Shown here: one piece after another, positions 35,692-43,716 of the stretch | Numbering within the stretch: position 1 is the stretch's first letter | How the letters are laid out: every line of letters starts with the position of its first letter | Source: Lachnospiraceae bacterium | Lineage (GTDB): Bacteria > Bacillota > Clostridia > Lachnospirales > Lachnospiraceae | Direction of reading: 5' to 3' | Length of the DNA stretch: 64,000 bases | NCBI GenBank assembly: GCA_017518185.1 | Contig: JAFWWB010000004.1 | Span: 62,001-126,000, forward strand | Made by a program: the position numbers and the translations under genes | Notes under the pieces: model-generated | Told to the model about the DNA's origin: nothing | What the model saw: the letters and a program-made list of their open reading frames with translations, nothing else | The model's database searches: none

Positions 35692-37470
35692 CTATATTTT
35701 AATCAGCAGATGGTTCGTATTTACTGCGCGTATGTATTCAAATGAACGGGATATCCCTGCTATCATCCTGATACCAAGACCTTCCTCTGCCGGACCATCT
35801 TTATCAAGCCTTGCCACCGGATCAAAATATTCACTGTTGTCACGTATGCTGAGTGAAAAGCTGCCATCCAGGCATTTTATCAGCCGGACGTTTACCGTCA
35901 GCTCACCTTTTTTTGCTCTGCCGTAACGCACGACGTTCATCGCCATTTCTTCTACTGCAAGAGAAACCAGGTTCGCAACTCTCTTTTCGCCATCATTTTC
36001 GATAACAAATTCGCCTGCCATTCTGCTTGCGAGCATTACCTGCTTTTCATCATGTATATAAAAATCCATTTCATGTCCCGGCTCAGGACCGAAACCCTGA
36101 GGCAGGAACAGATAGTCATCAGGATCAAAGCTTACCTTCTTTTTACTGATCGTCACATTGACAAACATCAACAGCCACATCACGATCTGTGTTGAAAGAT
36201 ATGAGATATACAATCCCGTAAGACTCCCGGTGGCAAAACCGAAGATCAGTATATTGCTAATGGGAACGATACCGCTGTAGAACAGAACAAAAATATTAGC
36301 CCGCTTTTGCTGTCTGCCTGCTTCGAAAAAATTCTGTATGTAACAGTTGATGCTCATGACCATGAGCGCCGCACCAAAAAGACGTACACACACCGCAACT
36401 ACCGCTATGGTCCCGCTGTCGCTTACAAATATTCCTGTCAGCGGAACAGCCAGCGCGATCATGATAAGACCTGATATGGCATTTCCCACAGTACCGTAAA
36501 GCATCGAGCAGCGGCGCACGCTCTTTACAGCTGTGGGGTTTTCTTCTCCCGTGGCGATACCTGTCAATGTATGGACCACGCTTCCAAGGGAACGGTTCGT
36601 AGCGCAGAACAGTTCACTCAATGTGCTGACCACCGAGTTTGCAAGCAGCGCGATCTCACCGCCGGTATAGATAAGCATCCTATTCAGCACAAAGAACTGC
36701 ACGGTGTACATCAGATTTGTGAGTGTGGTAGGAGAACCTGCCTTCAATATTTCCTTAAGATCCGTCCACAGGATCTTTCCGGATCTGAGTTTCAGCAAAA
36801 AACGTTTTTTGAAATAATGCGGGATTATGAATATGAGCGCGATATATATGCTGAGGGACGAAGCCATCGACATGCCGAACATGCCCATCTTAAATACAAA
36901 AACATTAAGGGCATCCAGAACTATATCCGCCACAGCCATAACAGTGGTGGCGATACCTATATTTTTCATATCACTGTCCAGAGGGAGCAAAGGCATGAGC
37001 AGTCTTACCAGCATAAAGCCCGGGATGCCAACCGCAAAACCGCGAAGATAATCCGCTGCTCCTTTATGAAGATCTGAAGCGCTATCCGCTGCTCCCAGGA
37101 AACCAACTAAACCGTCAGTGAATAATATCGACATCAGTGTAATAAAGACAGCATATGTAAGACCTGCGACGACACCGGTGCGTATGAGATCATTCGCCCG
37201 TTTGGGATCATCCTTACCTATCTCACGTGAAACTGTGGTGTTCATCCCCTGCATCAGGGTCTCCGAGACAAGAAAAAAGATCATGTTGACAGGATTCAGC
37301 AGCGCGACTGATGCAAGATATGTTCCGCTGGATCCACCGAAACCGTGACTGATGAAAAGAGTATCTACTACGGTGGTCACAATATTAAAAGGAGACAGCA
37401 GGATCAGACCGATATACTGTTCAAGAAAAGAATCCTCCAGAACATTCTTACTTTTTCTTTTTTTCATCAT
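35692..37470 (-). CDS. MATE-family exporter fused to an RsbW/SpoIIAB-like ATPase domain
   Basis: 592 residues. Positions 15-445 form a twelve-span MATE/MOP exporter (LSPFNIVTTVVDTLFI, NTTVSREIGKDDPKRA, LKAGSPTTLTNLMYTVQFF). Positions about 465-592 form a GHKL/HATPase domain of the anti-sigma-factor type: N-box LAVEEMAMNVVRYG (504-517), G1 box IRDNSEYFDP (542-551) and G2 box EEGLGIRMI (562-570). Normal MATE proteins are about 450 residues and end where this ATPase domain begins. The start overlaps the RelA-like stop as TAATG and the NRPS follows after 11 bases, so it likely exports the NRPS product. The ATPase domain may gate transport or switch a partner protein; that is inference. A second ATG three bases later is possible. 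Confidence 0.88.
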   Translation of the reverse strand: MMKKRKSKNVLEDSFLEQYIGLILLSPFNIVTTVVDTLFISHGFGGSSGTYLASVALLNPVNMIFFLVSETLMQGMNTTVSREIGKDDPKRANDLIRTGVVAGLTYAVFITLMSILFTDGLVGFLGAADSASDLHKGAADYLRGFAVGIPGFMLVRLLMPLLPLDSDMKNIGIATTVMAVADIVLDALNVFVFKMGMFGMSMASSLSIYIALIFIIPHYFKKRFLLKLRSGKILWTDLKEILKAGSPTTLTNLMYTVQFFVLNRMLIYTGGEIALLANSVVSTLSELFCATNRSLGSVVHTLTGIATGEENPTAVKSVRRCSMLYGTVGNAISGLIMIALAVPLTGIFVSDSGTIAVVAVCVRLFGAALMVMSINCYIQNFFEAGRQQKRANIFVLFYSGIVPISNILIFGFATGSLTGLYISYLSTQIVMWLLMFVNVTISKKKVSFDPDDYLFLPQGFGPEPGHEMDFYIHDEKQVMLASRMAGEFVIENDGEKRVANLVSLAVEEMAMNVVRYGRAKKGELTVNVRLIKCLDGSFSLSIRDNSEYFDPVARLDKDGPAEEGLGIRMIAGISRSFEYIRAVNTNHLLIKI

Positions 37471-38540
37471 TACTTTTCTTTGACCATTTTTTCCCTTAAC
37501 TCAATGATAGTCCCGGCAGCCTTCTCCGCTTTGGCACTGTCTTCGGAGAGCGTATAATAGATATCAAATATCTCCCTTTCGGAAAGGTCTCCCCAGATGA
37601 GTCTGGCGCGGCAGAGATAATAAAGCGCGGCATTTGTTGTGATCTCCTCAAGGTCCGAATACTTCAGCGCATTCTCCAGAAGCTCAAGAGCATGATACTG
37701 TTCCTGAAGCACCAGATCATGAAGGTTTCCCAGTGTTTCTATCTTCAGACAGTTCAGCATTGGAAGATAACCTTCCGCCCCTACCGGCAGCACCTTTCCT
37801 CCGGTCAGCTCCGCCATGTCATAATAAAACTTCTGCAGGGAATTGCTGTATTTCATATAAAGGTTCAGCGTATGGATATCGAGAGTCATCTCATATGCAG
37901 TATCATTCTGTATCGCATGAAGAGTCTCATCATCATATTTATTCAGCGTGTCCTTTATACGTTCAAATGAATTATCGGCTACTTCAAGAAGACCTGCCAC
38001 TCTGGAAAACTCACGTCTGACACTTCTCGGGATCTCCAGGGCTGTCTTATATCCCAGGTCATGTTCTATCTCCGCCCAGGCATGCTGCAGTATGGTCCTC
38101 AGCTGTATCTCGAACTTCAGTTTGGTCAGTTCATCCGGATATGCAGGGGACTTTTTCAGTGAACAAATATTGTGAAGCGAGATATATCCGAAGGCTGTGG
38201 GTGAGAGCATCATACGTTTATCCACGGAATTTTTTTCATCCACATCAAAGATCCTGTGTATGACAGTAGCAGCCTCGTCAACCTGTGAAGGGAAATAGCA
38301 GATGACCCTGAAGCCAAGCAGATCCGTAAGGTCGGTGATAGAAGAATACTTATCCGCCTTCTTTGACATCTTTCCTTCCACCGATTCCCAGGTCTTGATA
38401 CGGTGGGGAAGCTGCATCACATTTATCCCCGCCTTCATAAGTTCATCTTTCATGAGACCGTACGCGATCTTTTCCACCTGTTTAAGTTCAGGTACAAGAC
38501 TGTCATATATTTCTTTCTGCAGTTGATACTTCATATTCAT
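37470..38540 (-). CDS. RelA/SpoT-domain nucleotide (pppGpp-type) synthetase
   Basis: 356 residues. Positions about 20-165 are a RelA/SpoT synthetase domain: HRIKTWESVEGKMSKK (46-61), TDLLGFRV (72-79) with the metal-binding Asp, FGYISLH (117-123), and FEIQLRTILQHAW with EIEHDLGYK after it (143-165), which carries the catalytic Glu. No hydrolase (HD) domain is present, so it is a synthetase-only small alarmone synthetase type. The C-terminal half (about 170-356) is all helical and of unknown role. GAGG lies seven bases before the ATG; the stop is coupled to the MATE gene. Its presence beside an NRPS and exporter suggests nucleotide signalling or an unusual nucleotide product. Toxic alarmone synthetase cannot be excluded. 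Confidence 0.85.
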   Translation of the reverse strand: MNMKYQLQKEIYDSLVPELKQVEKIAYGLMKDELMKAGINVMQLPHRIKTWESVEGKMSKKADKYSSITDLTDLLGFRVICYFPSQVDEAATVIHRIFDVDEKNSVDKRMMLSPTAFGYISLHNICSLKKSPAYPDELTKLKFEIQLRTILQHAWAEIEHDLGYKTALEIPRSVRREFSRVAGLLEVADNSFERIKDTLNKYDDETLHAIQNDTAYEMTLDIHTLNLYMKYSNSLQKFYYDMAELTGGKVLPVGAEGYLPMLNCLKIETLGNLHDLVLQEQYHALELLENALKYSDLEEITTNAALYYLCRARLIWGDLSEREIFDIYYTLSEDSAKAEKAAGTIIELREKMVKEK

Positions 38541-38554
38541 GATATTACCTCGTG

Positions 38555-39814
38555 TTAGTAAATCCCCAGTTCATTCCACTCCGGTTCATCGCCGGCATGC
38601 CCGGGAAGGAATTCCTCTATGACATCATCAAGCAATTTATTATATTCGTTAATATTATACCAATCCACTCCGGCACTGTTAAGTGATCTCTCAATATAAG
38701 CAGTGTCATAATCTCCATCGTAATTGACATCATAAGAATAAAAAGTCTTCCAGCTCATAGAACCGTAATAAATCTCAGCCTTGTAGATCGTTCCGAAATA
38801 ATCATACTGATCCTCAAAATATGATCCTATGTTATCATCTTCAGAAGGGGATATCATAGGATCACTCAAATAAAGAGCTACGTAGTTACCGTCAGCATCC
38901 ACGGCATTAACATCTTCACTGCCCCAGTATGATTCATTAATGACTACTCCGTATCGGTCAGACCTTGCTGAATAATCTGTTGCCTCATCCTTAAACTGCG
39001 CGCATTTTTCCAGTCTTCCGTTTTTGTATTTGATGATCTCGTCATACATCGGACTTTTTACATTTGAGTCAAAATCAAATGATATCAACAGTTCGGGGAT
39101 CCCGTCCATGCCGCAGTCAATATAGGCATAGCTTACTTTTATCAGATCGGTTGACGGATCAGGAACCTGTCTTCCGGTAAGATATCCCGACCATACTCTT
39201 GCCAGTTCTACATCATCGGATAAGTACAGCTCTTTTTCTTCATCCGGATCATAAACCGTTTCTTCATTATTCAGAAACCCCTGGTATGCAGACATACTCT
39301 GATCATAGATCTGTTCAAAAAGAGTATTGGGTTCGATATCATTTTCCAGGATATCATCACGAACTGTTATGCCTGAAGGATCGGAGTCTGTATCATCATC
39401 TTTTCCGTCTCTTCCGTTGGCTTCCGCAATCCCGGGATCATCAGTCTCATTTTCCTTTTCAAGCCTTGCGATCTTTTTCTCAAGTCCTTCATCCTTTGTT
39501 TTCTTCAGACCTGACTCGAGGATGTCTATAGCTGCTTCTACATCATCTATCTCGATGTAGACATCTGCCAGTCCTTCATACGCTTCAGGATTCTTCGGAT
39601 CGATCTCTATAGCAGCCTTATAGGATGCGATGGCTTTATCATAGTCCAATTCATCCAGATACCTTTCTGCAAGTTTTATCTGCCTGCGGTATTTTTGTGC
39701 CGGGCTGTTGGTAAAGATCGCAATGCCTATCACTACTGCCAGTACCACCATCAGTACAGCTATGATCGCTATCCATATTCCTTTGCTGTTATCTTTCTTT
39801 ATCTGTTCGTTCAT
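38555..39814 (-). CDS. membrane-anchored TPR protein with acidic C-terminal domain
   Basis: 419 residues. A short cytoplasmic N-terminus is followed by one membrane span (about 14-34). Two to three TPR repeats (about 42-115: LAERYLDELDYDKAIASYKAAI, EAYEGLADVYIEIDDVEAAIDI), an acidic linker (to about 165) and a C-terminal domain come next. The C-terminal domain contains YIDCGMDGIPELLISF, an Asp-rich loop seen in many Clostridia extracellular proteins with possible calcium binding. The bulk is predicted outside the cell. It is the second gene of the NRPS operon, with AGGAG nine bases before the ATG. It may scaffold a complex at the membrane; no direct function can be given. Confidence 0.75.
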   Translation of the reverse strand: MNEQIKKDNSKGIWIAIIAVLMVVLAVVIGIAIFTNSPAQKYRRQIKLAERYLDELDYDKAIASYKAAIEIDPKNPEAYEGLADVYIEIDDVEAAIDILESGLKKTKDEGLEKKIARLEKENETDDPGIAEANGRDGKDDDTDSDPSGITVRDDILENDIEPNTLFEQIYDQSMSAYQGFLNNEETVYDPDEEKELYLSDDVELARVWSGYLTGRQVPDPSTDLIKVSYAYIDCGMDGIPELLISFDFDSNVKSPMYDEIIKYKNGRLEKCAQFKDEATDYSARSDRYGVVINESYWGSEDVNAVDADGNYVALYLSDPMISPSEDDNIGSYFEDQYDYFGTIYKAEIYYGSMSWKTFYSYDVNYDGDYDTAYIERSLNSAGVDWYNINEYNKLLDDVIEEFLPGHAGDEPEWNELGIY

Positions 39815-39836
39815 TTTTATCGTCTCCTGTATCGGC

Positions 39837-40160
39837 TTATCTGTACATATATTCCTGTGACTGTTTTTTACTGTTGAAGTAAAGGACGAGCAATAATATG
39901 GCTATGGCTATCAGCACAGCTGCTCCTATGAGAAACCAGCCGCCAAACTTAGAGAGCACATTTCCGATCCTGAGTGCTGCGTCCGCCGCCTCTTTTCCTT
40001 CAAGGATCTCTCCATTGATCTCCACTTTCACGCCCTCGGGATTGCTGACAAAAACCGTTCCGATTATCTTAAATACGATTCCAACTATCAGAAGAGGAAA
40101 GCCCATGACGCCCGGGATTATCCCTCCTATCAATAAACCTTTATTATCTCTTTGCTGCAT
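39837..40160 (-). CDS. small two-span membrane protein of unknown function
   Basis: 107 residues. Hydrophobic segments at about 9-35 and 73-95 flank a short loop (VSNPEGVKVEINGEILEGKEAADAALRIG). No family recognised. It is the first gene of the NRPS operon, preceded by AGAGG seven bases before the ATG and by the promoter at 40234-40262. The glycine- and isoleucine-rich first span resembles small regulatory or assembly subunits of membrane complexes, but nothing more can be claimed. Confidence 0.7.
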   Translation of the reverse strand: MQQRDNKGLLIGGIIPGVMGFPLLIVGIVFKIIGTVFVSNPEGVKVEINGEILEGKEAADAALRIGNVLSKFGGWFLIGAAVLIAIAILLLVLYFNSKKQSQEYMYR

Positions 40161-40233
40161 AGATTAACCTCTTCTCATATTATGAATGATATCCGTAACT
40201 ATCCGGAATCGCAAGATGATCCCCGGATAAATA

Positions 40234-40262
40234 ATGATACCATATCATTATGTCAGGGTCAA
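40234..40262 (-). promoter_or_regulatory. promoter of the NRPS/MATE/RelA operon
   Basis: Minus strand: TTGACC (40257-40262), 17-base spacer ending TGG, then TATCAT (40234-40239), five of six bases in both boxes plus the extended -10. The -35 lies only 13 bases from a ParB half-site (40276-40283) of the parS element, so ParB loading could affect it. Confidence 0.65.
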
Positions 40263-40275
40263 AAGTTCATATAGC

Positions 40276-40357
40276 GTGAAACAATATTATGGTAACACAA
40301 TATCTTGGGTCTTGAATGTTTCACGTGAAACATTATGTGGTTTTGTGCTGTGAAACA
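40276..40357. promoter_or_regulatory. composite parS element, copy A
   Basis: A perfect 16-base palindromic parS, TGTTTCACGTGAAACA (40317-40332), is flanked by two extra half-sites GTGAAACA at 40276-40283 (33 bases before) and 40350-40357 (17 bases after). parS is the ParB (Spo0J) loading site for chromosome segregation and normally sits near oriC, here about 9 kb away. Copy B at 42245-42326 has the same spacing. Confidence 0.9.
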
Positions 40358-40405
40358 CGGTTTTGTCTATCATTCTTCGCTCCGTTATAAATCCAGAGAT
40401 ATCCT

Positions 40406-41263
40406 TTAAACACAAAGATCTAGCGGAAGATCACTTATATCTTTTAATCTTTTTCCATCAATCAATGATTTCAACATTTCTATAGAATCCTCTGCACCGA
40501 TATCATTAACTGCATCAACCAACTCGTACAGGGCAAAATGATACATACAGTCAATATCCCCCGTGCCAAGAGCCAGTGAAGCAAGCCTACTGGGTAAGGG
40601 CTCTCCTGTTACCACAACGATATGTGGCAAGTGGCCCTTTCTATTTCTAATAAGATTTAGAGCTTCCGTCCTGCTGTTCTGCGCTCTATCACTTCTCATG
40701 GTCCATTTTGCAGAAATTGAAGCATGCAATATAGGTAGTCCTCCGTTTTTCCGCCTTATGTCTGCTTTAAGAGAAACTGTATCATCCACCATTATGACAG
40801 GATCATTTAACTCTTCATCTGTAATACTCTCACGATATACAACAACATCCGGAGTAACCATATAATCATTGCCCATGCTTGCCGCCAACTGCCTGTTATA
40901 TGAGAGCAGTCTTGTAAGATAATCTAAATGCTCATACTGCACAAAGCTGCTTGTTTTTATAGCATTACGATTTCCAAGCTTGACAATATGCCATTTTCCT
41001 GGACGTATATTCTGCATCTTAGGAAATGTTGCTTGCAAAAACTCCATATTAATCTGTTCGAACTTCGCCCCGGAAGTCTGTCCAACTGCCTTTTCATGAG
41101 TTTCTGCCATCAATCGATCAGCAACGCCTTTCGCTATTGCAATGGACAGCTTAGAAGATGAATCAGCATTACTGGGAATTTCTCGCTTGTCTATGGTCAA
41201 TACTTCATTATCCAATAATGACTGATGATACTTTTTTCTTTCTTCAGCAATCAGCGCATTCAT
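40406..41263 (-). CDS. NgoMIV-family type II restriction endonuclease
   Basis: 285 residues, about the length of NgoMIV. It aligns with NgoMIV along its length: SNADSSSKLSIAIAKGVAD, the IRPGKWHIVKLGNRN block, TPDVVVYRE with the metal-binding Asp, and the ILHASISAKWTMRSDRAQNS stretch containing the Ser-x-Lys active-site pair. RNRKGHLPHIVVVTGEPLPS, ALGTGDIDCMYHFALYEL and KRLKDISDLPLDL follow. By family the target should be GCCGGC, cut after the first G; that is a prediction. It overlaps the end of the methyltransferase gene by 20 bases. The gene looks intact. Base composition is A/T-richer than that of the glycan genes, which fits horizontal gain. Confidence 0.92.
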   Translation of the reverse strand: MNALIAEERKKYHQSLLDNEVLTIDKREIPSNADSSSKLSIAIAKGVADRLMAETHEKAVGQTSGAKFEQINMEFLQATFPKMQNIRPGKWHIVKLGNRNAIKTSSFVQYEHLDYLTRLLSYNRQLAASMGNDYMVTPDVVVYRESITDEELNDPVIMVDDTVSLKADIRRKNGGLPILHASISAKWTMRSDRAQNSRTEALNLIRNRKGHLPHIVVVTGEPLPSRLASLALGTGDIDCMYHFALYELVDAVNDIGAEDSIEMLKSLIDGKRLKDISDLPLDLCV

Positions 41264-42191
41264 TTTCCAGAGCCCTCCTTATTTCTTTTCCAACAGCCTC
41301 TGCTACAGGTGGTGGAAATGCGTTTCCTATCATTCTGCAGGCAGTTGTTTTTTTTCTTCCAAAATCCCATGTATCCGGAAACCCTTGTATCCGTGCTATC
41401 ATCCTCGGTGTGAGTTTTGGCATACCCTCAAAATCTTTTTCCGGCGCTTCATCTGCAACACCAAGACCATTCACTCCAAGTTCAGCCCATGCTTTTCTTG
41501 CTCTTACCGGTCCAAGATCCGGTCCGCCATGTTTCTTCGAACCGCCTACGATCGTTGGCGCAATAGTATTGGCACCTTTTGCCCATTTAACGGCATTCTT
41601 CCACCCATTTTCTTTCATCAGATCCAATAGTGTATCTCCTACGCTTTGAGCCGTTTCAGGATGTTCTTCAGGATAATGGAATTTACCGGGTTCTCCATTT
41701 TTAATACCGACAATTATGACTCTTGGTCGAAGCTGAGGAACGCCATAGTCATTGGCATTCAAAAGCTTAATTTGTACATCATATCCAAGATCTCTTATCT
41801 TGCCTAATATAGATTTCCGATAGTCATCAAATACCGCATCCAGCAAACCTCTTACATTTTCAAGCATAATTGCTCTGGGTTGTATCTCGTCAATTAAACG
41901 GATAGCTTCAGGAAAAAGATCTCTTTCATCTTTACTACCAAGCTGCTTTCCCGCAACCGAGAATGGCGGACATGGAACCCCTCCCGCTAGCAAGTCTACT
42001 TTTCCACGGTACCCAATACCGGAAAACTCCTTTACGTCTTTACATATCACATTCCATTCCGGTCGATTTTTTTTGAGTGCATTGCAGTAATCTTTTTCAT
42101 ATTCAATTAATGCAATATGCGAAAACCCCGCCATAGCAAGCCCTAACGCCTGTCCGCCTGCCCCGGCACAAATTTCTATACTTGTAAGCAT
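41244..42191 (-). CDS. DNA (cytosine-5) methyltransferase of the NgoMIV-type R-M pair
   Basis: About 315 residues with the ordered C5-MTase motifs: I EICAGAGGQALGLAMAGF, IV GGVPCPPFS with the catalytic Cys, VI LENVRGL, VIII QLRPRVIIVGI and X MIGNAFPPPVAEAVG. The variable target-recognition region lies between VIII and X. It should protect the site cut by the adjacent endonuclease, predicted to be GCCGGC. A TTG at 42203 gives a slightly longer frame (MVKN-); the ATG at 42191 is chosen because it places motif I at the usual distance from the N-terminus, though only a weak AAGG site is seen. Confidence 0.93.
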   Translation of the reverse strand: MLTSIEICAGAGGQALGLAMAGFSHIALIEYEKDYCNALKKNRPEWNVICKDVKEFSGIGYRGKVDLLAGGVPCPPFSVAGKQLGSKDERDLFPEAIRLIDEIQPRAIMLENVRGLLDAVFDDYRKSILGKIRDLGYDVQIKLLNANDYGVPQLRPRVIIVGIKNGEPGKFHYPEEHPETAQSVGDTLLDLMKENGWKNAVKWAKGANTIAPTIVGGSKKHGGPDLGPVRARKAWAELGVNGLGVADEAPEKDFEGMPKLTPRMIARIQGFPDTWDFGRKKTTACRMIGNAFPPPVAEAVGKEIRRALENECADC

Positions 42192-42244
42192 ATTTTTTAC
42201 CAACCTTACTCTGATATTTTTATTACATTACCGATTATCATTTT

Positions 42245-42326
42245 GTGAAACATTTTTGATAAATACAATATTTTGTGGTGTACAATGTTTCACGTGAAAC
42301 ATTATGTGGTTTTTATCCGTGAAACA
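42245..42326. promoter_or_regulatory. composite parS element, copy B
   Basis: Perfect parS TGTTTCACGTGAAACA (42286-42301), with half-sites GTGAAACA at 42245-42252 and 42319-42326: spacings of 33 and 17 bases, exactly as in copy A. The 28 bases from 42286 are identical to those from 40317. A DnaA-box-like TTATCCACT follows at 42346-42354. Confidence 0.9.
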
Positions 42327-42385
42327 TGGATAATAAGTTTATGTCTTATCCACTTAACATCGTCACCGAATTCCATAGTCTATAT

Positions 42386-43615
42386 TCAAAAAACACTTTC
42401 AGCTTTCATATACTCCATTAAATTTACATGTTCAATCCCATTACGCTTCTGTAGTAAATAATCCGTTGTTACCACATATTTAGGGTAATTATCCTTGATC
42501 TGTTCCAATGGACGATATTCCCTATCTTCTGTTTCTTTACTCTGGAGAATTGTATAGGCAACCTGCAGATAGGAATAATCCATCGATGTGCTGCGGCAAA
42601 TAAAATCACATTCTAATTTTCCTATTCGGCCTACACTTACTGAGCTCCCTGTACTTTTTGCATAAAAGAAAACAATATTCTCAAGAACCGGTCCGTAATT
42701 TATTCTATTATCCGTATTCAATGCAAAGAAAAAACTCAGATCGGATAAATAATACTTTTTTTCTCCGGAAAGAGATTTTCGAGATTTCATATCAAATCTG
42801 CAACATTCATACAAAACCTTTGCATCAACAAGCGCTTTAATATAATGTGTCAGAGTCTGTCTACTGATCAGCTGTCCGTTTTTCCGTAAATCATTATATA
42901 AATTATTGATACTGGTCGTGGATCCGAAATTATTGATCAGGTAATTTCGAATAGTTTCAAAAGATTCCCTATTTCTTATTTTTACACGCTTCCGGATATC
43001 TTTCTCAAAAATTTCAAGAGCTACACTTTGCGTGTAGCTTCTTTTATCTGCTAATGATTCAATCCGTATACTTCGTGGAAATCCCCCTTCAAGAATATAG
43101 TTTTGTAGTTCTACCTGTGAATTTGCATCAATCTTGATTCCGTAAAAACTTTTCATCTGTTCATACTCTTCAAATGAAAGGGTATACATTTCAAACTCAA
43201 TATATCTTCCTGTCAACTTTGTAGCCAATTCTCCACTAAGCAGATAGGAATTAGATCCGGTGATAAATATTGAACAATTACCATCTTCTCGAAATCCGTT
43301 TATAACCTTTTCAAAACCATCTACGTTTTGTACTTCATCTATAAAAACATAGTTCAATCTTTTATCCTGAATATTATCTTTAATCAATTTTTCAAGCTGG
43401 TCAGCCGTTCTGATTTTCCTATACTTTCGCAGATCCAAATCCAAATAGATAATCTGTTCTTCTAAAATCCCATCCTTCTTAAGTTCATCAGCAATCATCT
43501 CCATAAGGCTCGATTTGCCACATCTTCTTACACCGGTGATCACCTTTATGATATCCTCGGTATGGTAAAAGCCTCTGATTTTTTTCAGGTATTTCTCTCT
43601 CACAAACAAATTCAT
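42386..43615 (-). CDS. AAA-type ATPase with DUF4143 C-terminal domain
   Basis: 409 residues. The N-terminal AAA_14 ATPase has Walker A GVRRCGKSSL (28-37), Walker B YVFIDEVQ and the sensor segment FITGSNSYLLSGELATKLTGR. The C-terminal DUF4143 region includes a winged-helix-like part (LYNDLRKNGQLISRQTLTHYIK) and ends with a PD-(D/E)XK-like pattern (RIGKLECDFIC). This family is common in gut anaerobes, often in variable regions; its substrate is not known. Three ATGs lie close together; the one at 43615 is best placed relative to an AGGA site. The gene is clearly A/T-rich. It has its own inverted-repeat-bearing promoter region (43668-43716). Confidence 0.85.
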   Translation of the reverse strand: MNLFVREKYLKKIRGFYHTEDIIKVITGVRRCGKSSLMEMIADELKKDGILEEQIIYLDLDLRKYRKIRTADQLEKLIKDNIQDKRLNYVFIDEVQNVDGFEKVINGFREDGNCSIFITGSNSYLLSGELATKLTGRYIEFEMYTLSFEEYEQMKSFYGIKIDANSQVELQNYILEGGFPRSIRIESLADKRSYTQSVALEIFEKDIRKRVKIRNRESFETIRNYLINNFGSTTSINNLYNDLRKNGQLISRQTLTHYIKALVDAKVLYECCRFDMKSRKSLSGEKKYYLSDLSFFFALNTDNRINYGPVLENIVFFYAKSTGSSVSVGRIGKLECDFICRSTSMDYSYLQVAYTILQSKETEDREYRPLEQIKDNYPKYVVTTDYLLQKRNGIEHVNLMEYMKAESVF

Positions 43616-43667
43616 ATCATGCATATCCTATTTTTGACAATTATAACACAAAATTCCCAAAAATGTG

Positions 43668-43716
43668 ATTTAACGTTGCAAAAATTTATGAAATTATAAT
43701 ATTTGTAACGTTAAAT
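43668..43716. promoter_or_regulatory. inverted repeat upstream of the DUF4143 ATPase gene
   Basis: Arms ATTTAACGTTGCAAA (43668-43682) and TTTGTAACGTTAAAT (43702-43716), one mismatch over 15 bases, separated by 19 A/T-rich bases. On the minus strand the proximal arm lies next to a possible promoter (ATCACA, 18 bases, TATAAT), so this may be an operator. Confidence 0.4.

Noticed and set aside
37219..37234. A third parS-like site (TATCTCACGTGAAACT) inside the MATE gene
   Set aside because: Three mismatches to the 16-base consensus and no flanking half-sites. It encodes part of the conserved TVSREIG segment of the MATE protein, so coding constraint explains it.
37470..40160. RelA-like gene as a toxin-antitoxin (toxSAS) module
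   Set aside because: The neighbours are a TPR membrane protein and an exporter rather than a small soluble antitoxin. Not excluded, but not supported enough to call.
40406..43615. A broader defence island or prophage
   Set aside because: Only one R-M pair and one DUF4143 ATPase were found; no integrase, transposase, phage genes or att-like repeats other than the parS copies.
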